Of a stretch of 64,000 nt of DNA, positions 1-12,744 are shown one piece after another. Every line of letters begins with the position of its first letter. Within the stretch, counting starts at the first letter, position 1. Made by a program: the position numbers and the translations under genes. The notes under the pieces were generated by a model. That model saw only the letters and a list, made by a program, of their open reading frames with translations. It did not search any database and had not been told where the DNA came from. The stretch comes from Isoetes taiwanensis (Eukaryota > Streptophyta > Lycopodiopsida > Isoetales > Isoetaceae), in contig JAJEKV010000039.1 in NCBI GenBank assembly GCA_021234155.1, positions 9,995,077 to 10,059,076 on the forward strand. The letters run 5' to 3'.

Positions 1-3000
1 TTCCAAGACCGGCATTCTCGGGCTCCTACCTCGCAGCTAAATCGTTTCGCTACAAGACACTTCGAGTCAAAGACGTAACGGGACTTCCACCACCCTTCCA
101 ACTGGCCCGTCACCAAGTCCTCAGAGGCCTGACACTGGCATCTCCTTCCAAAGAATCACCACTAGTTCTGAGCGGGCTGCCACCACCCTTTGTTCCATCC
201 CGGGACCCGCAGAGCTCCACAACAAAGGGTGCTCAAGAACAAGCTACCCCTTTTGTAGTTTCGCCTCCTTCGTTGCAAACATACAAGGAACACCAGAAAA
301 CCAGAAGACCGTGAGATTCACTACAATTTCTCTCACCGGGACTTCACTACAAATGAGGATTAAGCTCCAAAGATGCACTCCTCTTCACACAACAACGGTT
401 GTGACACATGATTTTGCGTATTCCGGTCCGCTCTAAAGGAGATGTTTGCAAGAACTCCTTTTCAAGATGGTACAAGAACGTACCGATGCCACACCCTCTT
501 ATGGGCCATCACCACCCTTTAACATCAGACTTCCGCCTATTAGGGAACAACTTCACGTGGTCTGCTTTTCCTCTACAAGCACACCACTCGGGGGGGAAGT
601 CACCCCCAGAGTAGAAGTTTCATCGGAAGATGAAGACACCAACGAGGAACAAAGAGATTACATGTTCTCAAGCCAATCCTCAAAGAAATTCAAGGTGGAT
701 TTTGGTTTGAGGGCTTGCTCCTCTGCAAGAAGAAGAAATCTTATGGATGAACGTAAAATGAGGAGACTTTTGAGAACTAAATGTTGCTCATTGGGTTGCA
801 TCAACAGACTTAACATGGCTAAATTACAGCGAGTTAGAGACAACTACAGAGTTCCATGACATTATGCACTGTAATGCCTACTTAGCTTATCATAAGACCT
901 GCATCCGAACACCTTCTTGCACTACATTAACCGCCAAGAAGTTTGCCGTAAATGTTTTATGGTTGTCCACCGTTTAGGGTCACAAGAATGTCTAGAATAC
1001 ACAAAAGATCGGACAAAAATCCAAAGAATCGATGATCATTGTGGACCAAGAAGAGTTGTAACCATGCATGCCCTTCTTCTTTGTGTCTGGATGGAGAAAT
1101 ATTTTAGAGAAACATGTGAGAAGCTACCTAACAAAGAACATGTATCATTTAACCGATAACATCACCAAAAGATGTTTTTAATGAGTACAAAGAGACTTGC
1201 ACTCGGGCTTACATCTCTTACTCACACTTCACCGCACTGTGGAAAAGTGAATTTGGTCTTGTGAAAATTCCTAGAAAACATAGAATGTCTGTTGTTCGAG
1301 GTGGTGCGTAATTAAAGAGTCAACCAGAAACCGAGAAAGACAGAGGTCGAAAAGAAGTAAGTTCATGTTCTCCAATCTCTCACTTGTTTTAGGAGAAAAT
1401 GCTTTGACCTGATTTCTTCTACGATATTGTGCAACGTGAACCTTGCCTGACATCGTGAACAACAAGCGCCAGAGAGAAGAAAGCTTGCCAAGCATAGAAA
1501 AAAGCTCAACGCGTCCTTTTGCAATACATGTCTGTTGTGATTGATGGAATGGACCAAAACAACTCTACCACATTTCTTGAACATTCCTAAAGATGTGCCG
1601 GAGGAATGTTTTTGTTAAGGTCCACCTTGTGCAAGAGCTATGGTCTTCAAAGGAAGTCTAAGGTGCAAAGTTTTTTGACGTATCCAAACTTTGCATGGTG
1701 ACCTGAACCTCACAATTACAATTCTTAACAAGGTCCTCCGTAAGGCAAGAGCAATTACCACCAATTGCTTTATCCGCGAACTTGACAATACTACAAGGAG
1801 AACAAGAATCAAACACTCTTTTGCGTCTTGTGCCATGTTAGTGGAGCTAGGATCTTTAGAAAAGTGAAGCTCGGTTTCTTACTTGTAGGCTACACTCATG
1901 ATCAGATTGACCAAATGTTCAAAGCAGATTTTTCAGGCGCCTTAGAAGGAAGAAGGCTTTCGCCTTCCTTCTTTAGTTGAATTATTGAAGATTTTTACAC
2001 TCCTACTCAATTAATCGATCTTCTTAAAGAGACTGGCATTTTGAAGAGAGTTTGTTTTCTCTCAACGCTCAAAAGAGAACAAGCCGTGAACAAGTTGAAT
2101 GATCTCACCTTTCAACATCATATCAAGTTCTACTTGAAGGATGGCCAAAGCTTCTTCTGAGGGAAGAAGTATACCACAACTAAGACCGGAGTCCCTTGAG
2201 GGATTACGCTTCCTTAAATATATTCCATAACTTCCTTCATAGAACGTCTTTGAGCAACTTCCTCTCAAAAATCCTAAGGGAGTCCAAGCAGGAAGAAAAG
2301 TACCCAGTCATCCTTAAAAAGCCATTGAAAATGGAATTTCCTCAGTTTTAAGTACTTCTTAGAAGAAGATCTGGATGTGGTGGAGTAATTTCTTTCTAAC
2401 GTAAAATTGTTGTACAAAACATAGCTCTAAGACAGGTTGTAAGAACCATTTTCAATGGCCTAACACCTTCCATCAACCCCAAAGACCAGAGGTCCAAGTA
2501 ATTCCTACATTTTACCGGAAGTAGAAGACGAGGAGGACCGAAGTCATGTACCCTCGGACCAAGACGGGGTGAATGAGCCCCAAGGTAATATCACGTAAAT
2601 TACCAAGGTATGCTAATTGCTCTTCCGACCGAGGAGGATGACAAAGGTCTAATCGCTCGATAGCAAAAAGTGCTTGACAGTCAAGGAGGAAGGCTTAGTC
2701 ACTAAACTCAAGATTCATTGGCTTGCAACACGCCGAAAAAATGCTTTTTGAAGGTAGATATGAGTTAGAAATGAGAAGCCAAGGAAAAGGGAGAAAGTCC
2801 AAGAAGGTGGGTTGTAGGGACGAAATGAACCTCAATGACATGACTATATTGTGCTATGATTTTTAAATTGAAATCGACAATCGCTTCACGCCGAAGACTA
2901 TCAATTTGCTTAAAAAAGCTTGTAATTATGAAGAAGATGATGAAGAAGGTGGTGACAATGCTTCACCGATTCATTTGATAGTGATGAGGAAGATAACTCA

Positions 3001-3478
3001 AGCACTTCCTCGGTGACAAAGTGAAAAAAAGTGAAGGTGATGACGATGGCATAAATGAACATGAGGACGCCCCGGATCCCTCTCTCATCACTCCTCACAC
3101 TTTTGCACATAATCGAAGTCTTAGAAAAGAGCGTAAATTTTTGATGTGAATATGAAGATTCTATCTTCAAATTTTGAGAATACTGGCCAATTACGGACTT
3201 ACTTCAATTTTTGTTAAATATTTTATCCTCTGAAATTAGAGTTTCTCTCTTAAAACATACTTTAAGAACATTCTTTTTGCTAAGAAAAGTGACACTTTAA
3301 AAAAGTCAATTCCTTCGTTGCAAAAAAAATTTAGTCATTTCGGGGGGGGGTCAAAATAGAATTTCATGCATCTTTTTTTTTTTTTAACCTCATTTTACCC
3401 CCTTTTTCGTAAAAAAAAAGGGAATCTTTGCGGAATATTCCTTTTGCTCTCGTTTCAATGATTTGCTCCCGTTTAATA
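1..3478 (+). mobile_element. DUF7869-type transposon copy A, decayed, cut by window edge
   Basis: Degenerate coding remnant of a repeated element also present at 12745-17103 and 55352-57423. In order it shows LPPPF proline-rich motifs (about 90-330), an acidic SSEDEDTNEEQ stretch (about 615-655), a basic region to 859, a VCRKCF...WMEKYFRETCEK segment (917-1159), an FxxLWKSEFGL segment (about 1225-1265), then the core: LPHFLNIPKDV (about 1563-1600), HGDLNLTITILNK (about 1697-1735) and VGYTHDQIDQMF (1885-1920). I recognise the core from memory as the DUF7869 type, common in animals and algae. The aspartates and the HTHD motif suggest an RNase-H-fold transposase, which is inference. Frameshifts and stops run throughout, so it is a pseudogene. 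An acidic tail lies near 2930-3060, and AT-rich 3' DNA ends near 3478, where similarity to the 26-kb fragment stops. Confidence 0.6.
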
Positions 3479-4651
3479 CGCAACTTTGTTATGTGCTAAA
3501 AAAGTGACTATTTGGTCAAAATCCTAAGATTATATTCTTGGAAATAAAAATGGCTCATAGCTTGGGTTATAATATGGCAAAGGGATTTTTTGGGGTAAGA
3601 AATGGTGCCCATGGATTGTTTATCTAATTTTCAACAAAATGCATATTACGGGTTTTATTTTATCATATTGAGTGGTTCTTGCAAAAAGTTAGGCTATAGG
3701 TAGAAGGTGGCTTGTAGTAAATGCCATTGATTGTTTTTTAAGGGAATTATGATTCTTGGATATGGTGTCAAAAATTGATTATTTATTCAAAGTCCTAAGA
3801 TCACTTTTTTTTAAATGAAAAGGCTTGTAATGAAAACCTGTTACAAATCCCATTTGGCAAAAAGATTCAAGAACGGTGTCTGAGATGTTCTATATTTTCA
3901 AAGCAGGGAAGCCAATCTCTTCTACTCAAAGTAAACAAAAACCCCAGCATCCAGATTTGAAAATTAGAGAGCCGGTTTCTGCTGACTGAATGCTACATCA
4001 AAATATCGATGCTGCATCTATCTATTCTTGATATTTACTCATATATTTAGGCCGATTTAGGGAGTTTGGACGAGATAAACTCAAATGAGGCAACCAGTTC
4101 AGAAATCTGAAAGCCCTCTTAGCAGTCCTAATGTGGATCTGCTAGCCAAATTAGAAAGCAGACCATTGCCTCTGCCATTGCAAATCGCAGCATGCAGAAA
4201 CAAATTGTTGCTAGGCTGGCATGAATTTATCTACATTCGAATTTATTTGCTCCAGAGGAATTTATCTGCTACAGAAGAATCACTGGACATGATTCATGAT
4301 TTCTAAGAATCACTGGCTCATATCCTTTTGCCCCATTCAAATTGCTCCAATTGAAATTCCCAGGACCTTGATTTGCTAGCCCATGCATTCTGATGTAGAA
4401 TGTTGCCGTCTTCTGTCTTCTGCTATCCCCTTCATATTTTGGAGTGGAAAGACGTCTGAAGAAGGGATCAAACCCCATGCTTGGCTATTATAGCAAATAA
4501 CGGGGCCGGATTGCAAGGGTAGGGGCAGCTGGCATCTTGTAGGCCAGATTTGCAAGGGATTTGCTAAGATTCGCGATTAAAATGGTGAAGGCTGGATTGA
4601 CGAATCTAGCCATGGCTATGGCCTTCGACATAGAGCTTCCACCCACTGGCA
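3479..4651. other. intergenic, no gene seen
   Basis: AT-rich DNA after the end of element copy A. The longest open frame (4085-4306, +) has no recognisable motif and looks like chance. A 5' extension of the LINE relic may begin within the last 100 bases. Confidence 0.4.
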
Positions 4652-6076
4652 TTGAAGGGGAAGGTCTATGAATCCCTTAGATGGGAGGGTTGCAAGAGAT
4701 TAAGGAAAGGAATATGGCAAGGATGTCCGTTAGCTCCTTACATCTTTGTGATTATCGCTGGCCTTCTTACAAAAATGGTGAACTTCAAAGTGGAGGAAGG
4801 TGCCACTCTAGACTATCTCTTCTGGGTCAAGATGGGAAGCTTACAATTATGCAGTATGATACCTTCATGTTCCTCAGGTTTGATGATAGTAGTTTCCAAT
4901 TCTTTCGTGATCTTCTAGTTGCCTTTAAGGATATCTCTGGTATTGAGCTCAATGCAAACAAATGGTTTATTCTATGGGCTTTGGATGGGGATATTGATTC
5001 TCATGCTAATGAACTTGGTTTCCCGATGGTGGTACTAGGGGAGGCAATTAAGCTTCTAGGTCTACCACTATCTCTCTCGGATAGCATGAGAGACTTGTGG
5101 TCCCCAATATTGGACAGGCTCAGGAAAAAAATAGGGTTGTGGTCTGCTAAAGGTTTAGCAGTCTCAGGCAGAGTCATTATTGCTAATGCTGTCTTTGCAT
5201 CCTTCCATATTTATTTCTCATAAGTGTTGGTGGTTCAAAAGAGTATATACAATCAGATACGGGTCATTATTCGGAAGTTCATTTGGGGTGGTATCGTCAA
5301 AGTAGCATGGTCAGAGCTATGTAGAGACAAGAGAGATGGGGTATAGGTTGTAAAGACCCTTTTCTACAGGCATAAGCACTTGCAGCCAAATTTGTTTGGC
5401 GTGTACTTCAAGATGACTCATCCCCAGCCATGGTATTTGTTAAACACTGGCTCAATCAATGTAAGATCAAAGGTAAGCCATCTCTTCCTAGAGACAAGTT
5501 GGGGGCCTTCTTTTATGATTTTAAAGTGGCTCCAAGTACTTCCCCTATAATGAAAAGAATACTCCAGGCTTAGAGGGAGGTATTTTCTCTTATATTTGGG
5601 AAGTGGAAAGAACAGGAAGTGCAATATCTATAGCATTTATGGGAGAATGGCAGATGGACCTCCTGGGCTAAATTCAAGTGTATGATTTGAGAGCAAGGGA
5701 AGGAGACAAAAAGGTGCTGCAAAAAACCTTGAGAAAACTCAAAAAGTGTGCGGGTGTGCCGGGTCCTAAGGAAGCATGGTGATATGCAGGGAAAGAAAAA
5801 TACAGTGTGGCCAGCATTTATCGTGCCTTGTGTGGTGGCAAAACTCCACTAATAGCAGAGATGAGGCTGGGGGTAACAATAATGGTTGCTAAGCTTCTCC
5901 TATCTAATTCATGGAAATCTATCTGCTCTAAGAAACTTCAATTCTTTAGGTGGACCGCGCTCCAAGGGGGTCTCAATACTAAAAAAATGTTACTTCGTAA
6001 AGGGATTGTGACTGCTGATATGTGCCCTCTGGGAACTCACATGAATTTCTCAGGCATCTCTGTTTTTGCCCCATGA
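4652..6076 (+). mobile_element. LINE (non-LTR retrotransposon) relic: RT and zf-RVT parts
   Basis: Two overlapping frames (4652-4918 and 4681-5223) give the second half of a LINE reverse transcriptase: GIWQGCPLAPYIF near 4716, then LNANKW, IKLLGLPLS, LWSPILDRLRKKIGLWSAKGLAVSGRV. The catalytic motif expected as QYADDT reads QYDT at about 4850-4862, which fits a 6-base in-frame deletion removing Ala-Asp. The enzyme would therefore be dead even without the frameshifts. Frame 5807-6076 (WKSICSKKLQFFRWTALQGG, then LNTKKMLLRKGI) resembles the zf-RVT segment that follows RT in plant LINEs. There is no endonuclease and no ORF1, so the copy is 5'-truncated. Confidence 0.75.
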
Positions 6077-6780
6077 TCTATGAATTCTGGTGCTGGGTTT
6101 CCCCGATTTTAAGGATCGAACTAGTTCATCTTGCACACAGATACCAGCAGATGGCATTATATGGCATTATCACAGCTAGTGGGGTTGGAGCTTAACACTT
6201 GTATTATTTCATAGCATTCCTGAAGTAGAGGAATGTAGGAACAAATTTGCCATCCTTAAATATACAAAGAATAGGTTCGCATCATCCTTCATCCTCTCTC
6301 CAACAAAGTACTGAAATCGTTGAGCTTGGAAAAGCACAACACCCTCCACATCTCTCAAGACGGTACTTACAAGGGAGGTATATAACGTTTAATATAGCCC
6401 AGAGGACCCTTCTTATCGAGGCTGGGCTGCTCCTGCAAACCGAAAGGTATCAATAATATCTACAATGTTGTTAATGGCCTACTCATCAATACTTCTTCAT
6501 CCTCGGCACCTTCAGCAAAACCCTTCACAACCCATTTTCCTTCAACTTTCCACAAAATCGCATTCTAGATCTTATTTGCAAGGGAGCACTTACTCCAGCC
6601 AGGGAAGGAGCTTGACCTCCACTGGCAATTTAAACCTGCAATTGCAGTCCGGCTACAAAGAATATCTCGGTATATACCAGCATATACCTGTAATATCCTC
6701 ACCCACCAACATGAGCAAGCTTGAGGCGACCCAAAAACAAACGAGGCCTTTCCACATTTTTTATCTTGGCCGTCCGTCTA
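6077..6780. other. spacer between LINE relic and RPL37A
   Basis: No gene is recognisable. Short open frames at 6247-6456 and 6465-6791 (+) lack motifs. The 3' part presumably carries upstream promoter sequence of RPL37A. Confidence 0.4.
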
Positions 6781-6806
6781 TTAGGGTTTAAGATTGAATT
6801 AGGGTT
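6781..6806 (+). promoter_or_regulatory. telo-box pair in RPL37A promoter
   Basis: TTAGGGTTTA at 6781-6790 and TTAGGGTT at 6799-6806 lie 85-110 bases before the RPL37A start codon. Telo boxes (AAACCCTA and its complement) are a known hallmark of plant ribosomal-protein promoters and often lie near the transcription start. Pyrimidine-rich sequence follows at 6851-6890, as usual in 5' leaders of translation-machinery genes. Confidence 0.7.
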
Positions 6807-6890
6807 CCCTTTGTAAGTGCTTTTTGCCATTCTCTTGAACAGAGCCGACGCACCTTGCCCTTCGTCTTCGTCGTCGTCTTCGCTCTTAAA

Positions 6891-7535
<645 letters not shown>

Positions 7536-8427
7536 GTTAGCTTAATATTTTTGTAAACCTGCAATGTAACCATGTCAAACCTGATTGTTAGTGTTTATGG
7601 TGAGGGCTTACCAGTTTTTTTTGCCCTCTCTTTGACACAAACTGCAATGTAATTGTGCTTGAGGCTTTTATTTATGATGGTTCTCAAATTCACTTTGGAT
7701 GAAATAGCATTTTGTTTTTTGTTGCACAAATTGTGCTGTTAAATGTTGTTGGAAGGGTAACGGAACTACTTTGTGCTATAATGGTACAATCCGGTTAACA
7801 TTTGCAATAAGCAGGTGGCGTACGGTGGTGAAAGGGGCTTGATTTATTTATCTACTCGAGCTGCTCCAGCATGTTACAAATCTTACTTCAGCAAAACATC
7901 CCTTGTTAACTTGATTAGCCTAGGTTTCTTCTTGAGTGTGACTACTTAAATGGGATTTTCTCCTGTAAAATTTTTTTTGCTTGTCAGACGGCCCATTTTA
8001 CTGCTAGTTCTGGATTGAAGATTAGTGGTAAATTATAGTTCGCTAGTTTGAAAGGTGAATGGGAGGTTACTTACCACAAATGATAATCACTCAGGTCCAT
8101 CTCCATTTCCAATCAAAACTTAGTCAGAGATGCTCAAACTCAAGGTCTCTAAAGTTCCGTGAACACGGATGCTTTAGAGCCAGTTGCGTGTCACATGCAA
8201 TTCTTGCATAATTTCTTAGTTTTTTGAAAGCAGACTGGAAGGGTTTATATGTCGTGGTAGCCTTGAGCAAAAATTTGGAGAGGCGTTGGGAGGAAAAAAG
8301 GAAGGTAAGAATTAATAAGTGAGAAAATGAAGGCATTCATAGGGGAGGGTGCCCACATTTTGAGAAGAGAATCCTTACAACTCAAGCTACATCCAACCTA
8401 TGCAAATGAGACATTGACTTAAAGAGC
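7536..8427. other. RPL37A 3' flank and intergenic DNA
   Basis: Probably 3' UTR for the first 100-250 bases, then intergenic sequence. The small minus-strand frame at 8124-8336 has no motif. No RNA gene was recognised. Confidence 0.45.
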
Positions 8428-8556
8428 GGGTTAGGCGTCACGTGGCATGTCTTCTTTTCCAGAAAATGCACCTACTTACATTCTTGATTTTTAAGTGACA
8501 TTTTGTATTTGGATTGTTCGATCGGTGCCACGTGGCACAAAATAGATGCCTAACCC
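8428..8556. repeat. 129-bp inverted-repeat unit with two G-boxes
   Basis: GGGTTAGGC at 8428-8436 is matched by its complement GCCTAACCC at 8548-8556. Just inside the left end is TCACGTGGCA, and inside the right end TGCCACGTGGCA. Both contain the CACGTG G-box core used by plant bZIP and bHLH factors. It could be a very small MITE or a regulatory module. No target-site duplication was found. Confidence 0.4.
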
Positions 8557-8571
8557 TCCTCCATGTTGTAG

Positions 8572-8674
8572 GGAAGTCCATTTATGGAACTTCCTTTCTG
8601 TGTCAAGCTGCCTCCGCGCGGCCAACGGCTTTCCACAACAGGAAAGTTCCATAAATGGACTTTCCTATATATAG
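8572..8674 (+). promoter_or_regulatory. long hairpin followed by TATA-like box
   Basis: The left arm at 8572-8594 (GTCCATTTATGGAAC core) pairs with 8641-8665, giving about 23 paired bases around a 46-base GC-rich loop. TATATATAG follows at 8666-8674 and looks like a TATA box. No clear gene lies immediately downstream. It might belong to a lost LTR or other promoter; the function is unknown. Confidence 0.35.
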
Positions 8675-8806
8675 AAAGGGCAACTTAAACTTCTTGTTGC
8701 TGCAATTTTCAAACTAATTGGACATGCCTACAAGAAGTTACAAGTGTTCAAAGGAGGGTTGGTTTGCTGCCCAGGGTTGATCTGCTGTCCACCTTCTTGC
8801 AGCAAG

Positions 8807-8898
8807 TGCCCATCTAATGCACACTAGTTGCCCATCTATTGCACACCAATTGCCCATCTATTATCTATTAGGCATCAAATGCCCATTTACTGTATATT
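8807..8898 (+). repeat. degenerate 22-bp tandem repeat
   Basis: About four copies of a unit beginning TGCCCATCTATTGCACAC, at 8807, 8829, 8851 and 8880. The third is enlarged and the last is truncated. No coding sense is visible. Confidence 0.7.
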
Positions 8899-9261
8899 GT
8901 GTCCTTACAATTATATAATATATTGATTCATACCGACCAATTTCACACTCCTAATTCTTGATACTCCATCAATGGATTGTCGCACAAGATACGAGATTTT
9001 TCATCATTTTGCATGTCCTTTTCCCATTCGGGACAAATAAGTCATAAACAAGGCATCTACTCGTTTATAAAGCGTATCATCTGTTTTATTTATATGAAAT
9101 GTTTATATCCTATATTATAAATATAGTGTGTGTCTTCAATGGAGACCTAATTTGAACGGCCCCGATCTGAGCAAGCCAATGGTGAAGATGATGCCACGTC
9201 AGAAGGTTCTTTAGGATTTTTTTTTATATGGTTGTTTTTTCTAGGATTTGCGAGGGCGGCT

Positions 9262-9378
9262 ATGGCGACCTCGAGACTGCGGGCGCCTCCTCCATTATCC
9301 ACACATGAAGCAGTTGATGCCGAAGGCCGTTATTGTAGACAGTTGCGTTATCTTCTTTTTTCTTTGTTCTTTGTTTGA
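9262..9378 (+). CDS. candidate first exon or short ORF, unrecognised
   Basis: An ATG in a favourable context (GGCTATGGCG) opens 38 codons starting MATSRLRAPPPLSTHEAVDA, with codon use more gene-like than its surroundings. Its family is not recognised. Sequence just downstream (9379-9410) would read DEARLLGDLSTDDL in another frame, so a splice or frameshift may link the two. No matching later exons were confirmed. It may be a relic of a host gene's 5' end. Confidence 0.25.
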   Translation: MATSRLRAPPPLSTHEAVDAEGRYCRQLRYLLFSLFFV

Positions 9379-9819
9379 AGATGAAGCAAGGCTTCTTGGT
9401 GATCTTTCTACCGACGATCTGTGCTGATCTTATATCTTGAGGTAGAGTTTTATATGATTCTGGCATCACTTTATACTTTGAGCCCGTGGCCAAGAAGACA
9501 AAAGTTTCTTAATTTCATTGTTTTAGTTTTCTTTTTCTTTTTTTTAGCAATATCTCTAGGTGGCTGCAAATGTGCCCCTAGCTAGACATGATTGATGCAT
9601 ATTTGGTCTCATAGACCCAAGCGGTCTCTCATAGACATTAATATAATCTTTCTTTTAGACAATACGATTTGGACCATCGGCAAAGCCTGCATCTGTAAAC
9701 CTCTGTTTCGGTAAAAACTTTGCCTTTAATCCATCTTTTTTGACGGATTTGTCTTGCATAGCTTTTATAGATCACAATCTGTTTGATTTGCAGGTGATGT
9801 GGTTAGATTTGACTTTGTT

Positions 9820-10145
9820 GTGCCTTACATGGTACTCTCAAGATTTAAGCTCTTACTCCTACTTAACCAGTTCTGTAATTTCGAGGTACAAAGAGCTTTG
9901 TGTTGTCAATATGGTTGTACAAATAACTCATTCCTAGCCAATTCCTAGGTGCCAATGATCCTACAACTTCTGAGGAGCTGTTTAACAGGGTTCCTTTATA
10001 GGTATTGCCTTACATGGTAATCTTACTTAATTTGTTCTGTTCGAGGTACAAAGAGCTTTGTGTTCTCAATATGGTTGTGCAAAAATCCTCATTTCCAGGT
10101 ATCAATGACACCCTACGACTTCGAAGGAGTTGTTTAACATGGTTC
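9820..10145 (+). repeat. degenerate tandem duplication, about 185-bp unit
   Basis: The segment from 9820 to about 10000 recurs from about 10006 to 10145. Shared blocks in order are TGCCTTACATGGTA, GAGGTACAAAGAGCTTTGTG, CAATATGGTTGT, and GGAG(C/T)TGTTTAACA(G/T)GGTTCCT. The last block in the first copy can read NDPTTSEELFNRVP, which might be a duplicated exon relic of an unknown gene. Confidence 0.5.
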
Positions 10146-10259
10146 CTCATAATAGAATGCTTTACCACGGCATAGGGAGCTACCCAATGCAAGTAATCTA
10201 GAGTTGGTGCAAGGTAATCTTCTCTCTTAGCATGTCTGTACAACCTTTTATTTACATTC

Positions 10260-12335
10260 TAATTCAAGATCGTGCATGGAAGTGGAACTAGCAATTTAGT
10301 CATTGGGGGCAATGATATGATAATAGAATAGAATATGTTTTATCGTCCACGGGGACCAATTGACCTACGAGGCCCAAACAAAGAGAGAGCAGCAAGCGCA
10401 TTACTACCAGAATTAAAAAACCCCCGCCCCGAAGGGTTTTCGAGTTAAAAACCTTAGCTAATGCTTCTTCCACATCTTGGGAAGCAAAGATGGCTTTATT
10501 GATGGGATGCCTTTGAGCCATTGTTCTCTGAGCAGGAACCATATAGAGCTCATTTAGCCAAGAGATCATCTCTTTTGATGTAAACCGTAGCTTGGAAGGG
10601 GCCTTTTTGTCATATTCCAGAAGGCTTTTAGTTCTTCTAATACCCTGTCGGTTAATTTCATTTCATGCTTATGCTGCCATTCATTCTTCTTATGTCGCAA
10701 AAGCTTCTTATAGAATTTGCTGGCCTGTTGGTTATCAACAGCTTTGCCAAGCATGCATTCTTTGTCAAACCACTGGTTATGATGCCTGCTTCTATGCTTA
10801 GTAGTCCCATAGCTGTTCTAATCTGCTTGCTAGTGCATCAGCGTATTTGCTTGCATTCTTGTAACTATATGCATTGAGGCCTCAAAATTTGCTTAGAGAC
10901 ATATGCCTTATTAGGTATAAAAGTCAAACTGAGAGACGCATGATCTGAAACAAGCTGCTTGTCAAGAATGCGGAAAGAAGAATTGTACAGGTGGGATTAC
11001 CTAACAAAAGATCAACGATAGAGCTGCCATTGGGCTGAAAACATGTATATTTATGTGAGCTTAGAAAGTTTTGAATGCCATTGAAGATAATCCATTTTAG
11101 TGCTGCATAGCTGCAGTATAATTTTCCATAGTAGTGCTCTTGTGATTATTAGATGCCCGCCTCTAAAGATGCGCAAAATCTGTGTGTTCTTGCAACTAAA
11201 GCTCATTTCCGTCATCCCAAAATAAGGGAACCTGTCTCAGTTCCAGCCTTGCATTTAAATTCCCTGCAACATAAGCCGAACCTTTGCTTTGATATTTTAT
11301 AATTAGAGAGATTCTTGCCCGTTTATGTGCACAATTATCACTACGTCTAAGCAAGAAGAAAGAATGTAGCAAGCCAATCCTCCCCAACCTCTATGACAAG
11401 CGCCCTTCTTATTTGCAACGTGAATCTTCCATACCAAGACTCTTGAGGGTCCGGGCTTTCTATGCTTTGTTTTCTCTATTTATAAGCTTGCCACCATGAA
11501 TATATGCATTTTTACCATCTGCTTTGTGTTTTAGAACTTCATCTAGCAGCACTTTTCTATCTTTTTATTGTTGAGGAGTTAGGTTCTCATTTAACTATGT
11601 CGTGCCTCTTAAATTTTCCTTTATGTTGCATCGCCCGATTGCACAATTCAGTACTAAAGAGCTTGACAATGATAGGCCTATGTCCTCCCTCAATTTTTCT
11701 ACCAACTCTAGAACAGAATATGGTTCCAGGCTCATGAAGGAACATCTTGTTCTTAAAAACGTCATCAACAATGTCAGGTAGGTTTTCACCTGGATTTCTT
11801 CAATGCCTGATATTTTAATATTGCTTGCTCGCTGCTATCTATCTTCCAATCCAAGAACCCTATCTTGCCCTTGTAGAAAACAATCAGAGACGTTAGATTC
11901 GATTTGGGTTATAAAATTCTGGGGCTGGGGCTATTTAGTAACAGAAATTTGGGTTTACAGTTCTATCCTGAGACATCCAATTTCTTTAGCATCATGTACT
12001 CTTGCTAGTTCCAATTCATGATTCTTTGTCTGTAATTGCCAATTGGTCTATAGGAGCTCATCTTTCTGTTCCATTAGTTCCATCAACAGATTTTTTACCC
12101 CAGAAATTTCTTGCACCAATATTTTTCAGTTGGCTGCTTAGCAAGTTGAAATCATGTTGTGGAGAGCCGCCTTGCTTGGAGTGCCAGTCGCGTTTCCCAC
12201 CCACAGAAGGAGAGATACAAAAAGTTGATTTGACATCGCATTATAACGAATGGAATGCAAGCTAATGTAGGCTTTATAAATGATGAGTTTGTTTTCTTTC
12301 TTTCTTTTTAGAGTAAGAGTTCTATGAAATATCAA
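10260..12335 (-). mobile_element. L1-type LINE relic: ORF1p, endonuclease and RT linker
   Basis: Read on the minus strand. 12265-12000 gives a heptad-like coiled coil (EISGVKNLLMELMEQKDELL). 11880-11800 gives LEDRxQRASNIKISGIEE, the start of an L1 ORF1p RRM domain. 11790-11595 includes RPIIVKLFST, typical of ORF1p. ORF2 parts follow: AGNLNARL (about 11270, the GDFNAR motif of the AP endonuclease), YTCFQPNGSSIVDLLLG (about 11000-11050), and the linker FYKKLLRHKKNEW...AFWNMTKR (10754-10566) and SQDVEEALAKVFNSKTL (about 10450-10500), matching the segment before RT in L1 elements. Stops and frameshifts are frequent. RT itself is missing past 10300. The ORF1p type recalls animal L1/Tx1 more than typical seed-plant L1. 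Confidence 0.65.
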
Positions 12336-12744
12336 AATTTATGCATAATCATATTTTAGAATAAAGAAAAAGGAAAAGCAGTCGAAACACTGCCAGATCT
12401 CAAGCTTCAGAGAATCCAGCAGCCCCCCTGTTCTGGTGAAGGCTAAGCAGTGTCTCTTTATTTTATTTTCTGGTTATGCTTTAGGTAATTTTATGGCTAG
12501 CACTATGATGGAGTTCATGGTAAATTAACTCAAAGATGAATGATGATATATGTGTCCCCAGTTTTGCTCTATTTTGCCATAGGTTCAGTATTTTTCTAGC
12601 CCAAAAATATGACAGCAACCATTTATTGACTGAGCTACCCATCTGTAATTGTTAATTCTGGCCATGGTTATTTTAGCTTTGGAAATGCAACTATGGGAAG
12701 TAGTAGCCATGGAAAATCAAAAAATCTGTAAAATAAGCAGATTT
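12336..12744. other. spacer, possibly LINE 5' UTR
   Basis: No coding signal is seen. It lies between the 5' side of the L1-type LINE (minus strand) and the 3' break of DUF7869 element copy B, so it may be LINE 5' UTR inserted into that element. Confidence 0.3.

Noticed and set aside
9260-9493. Minus-strand 77-codon ORF
   Set aside because: Does not resemble any family and overlaps the plus-strand candidate exon with better start context.
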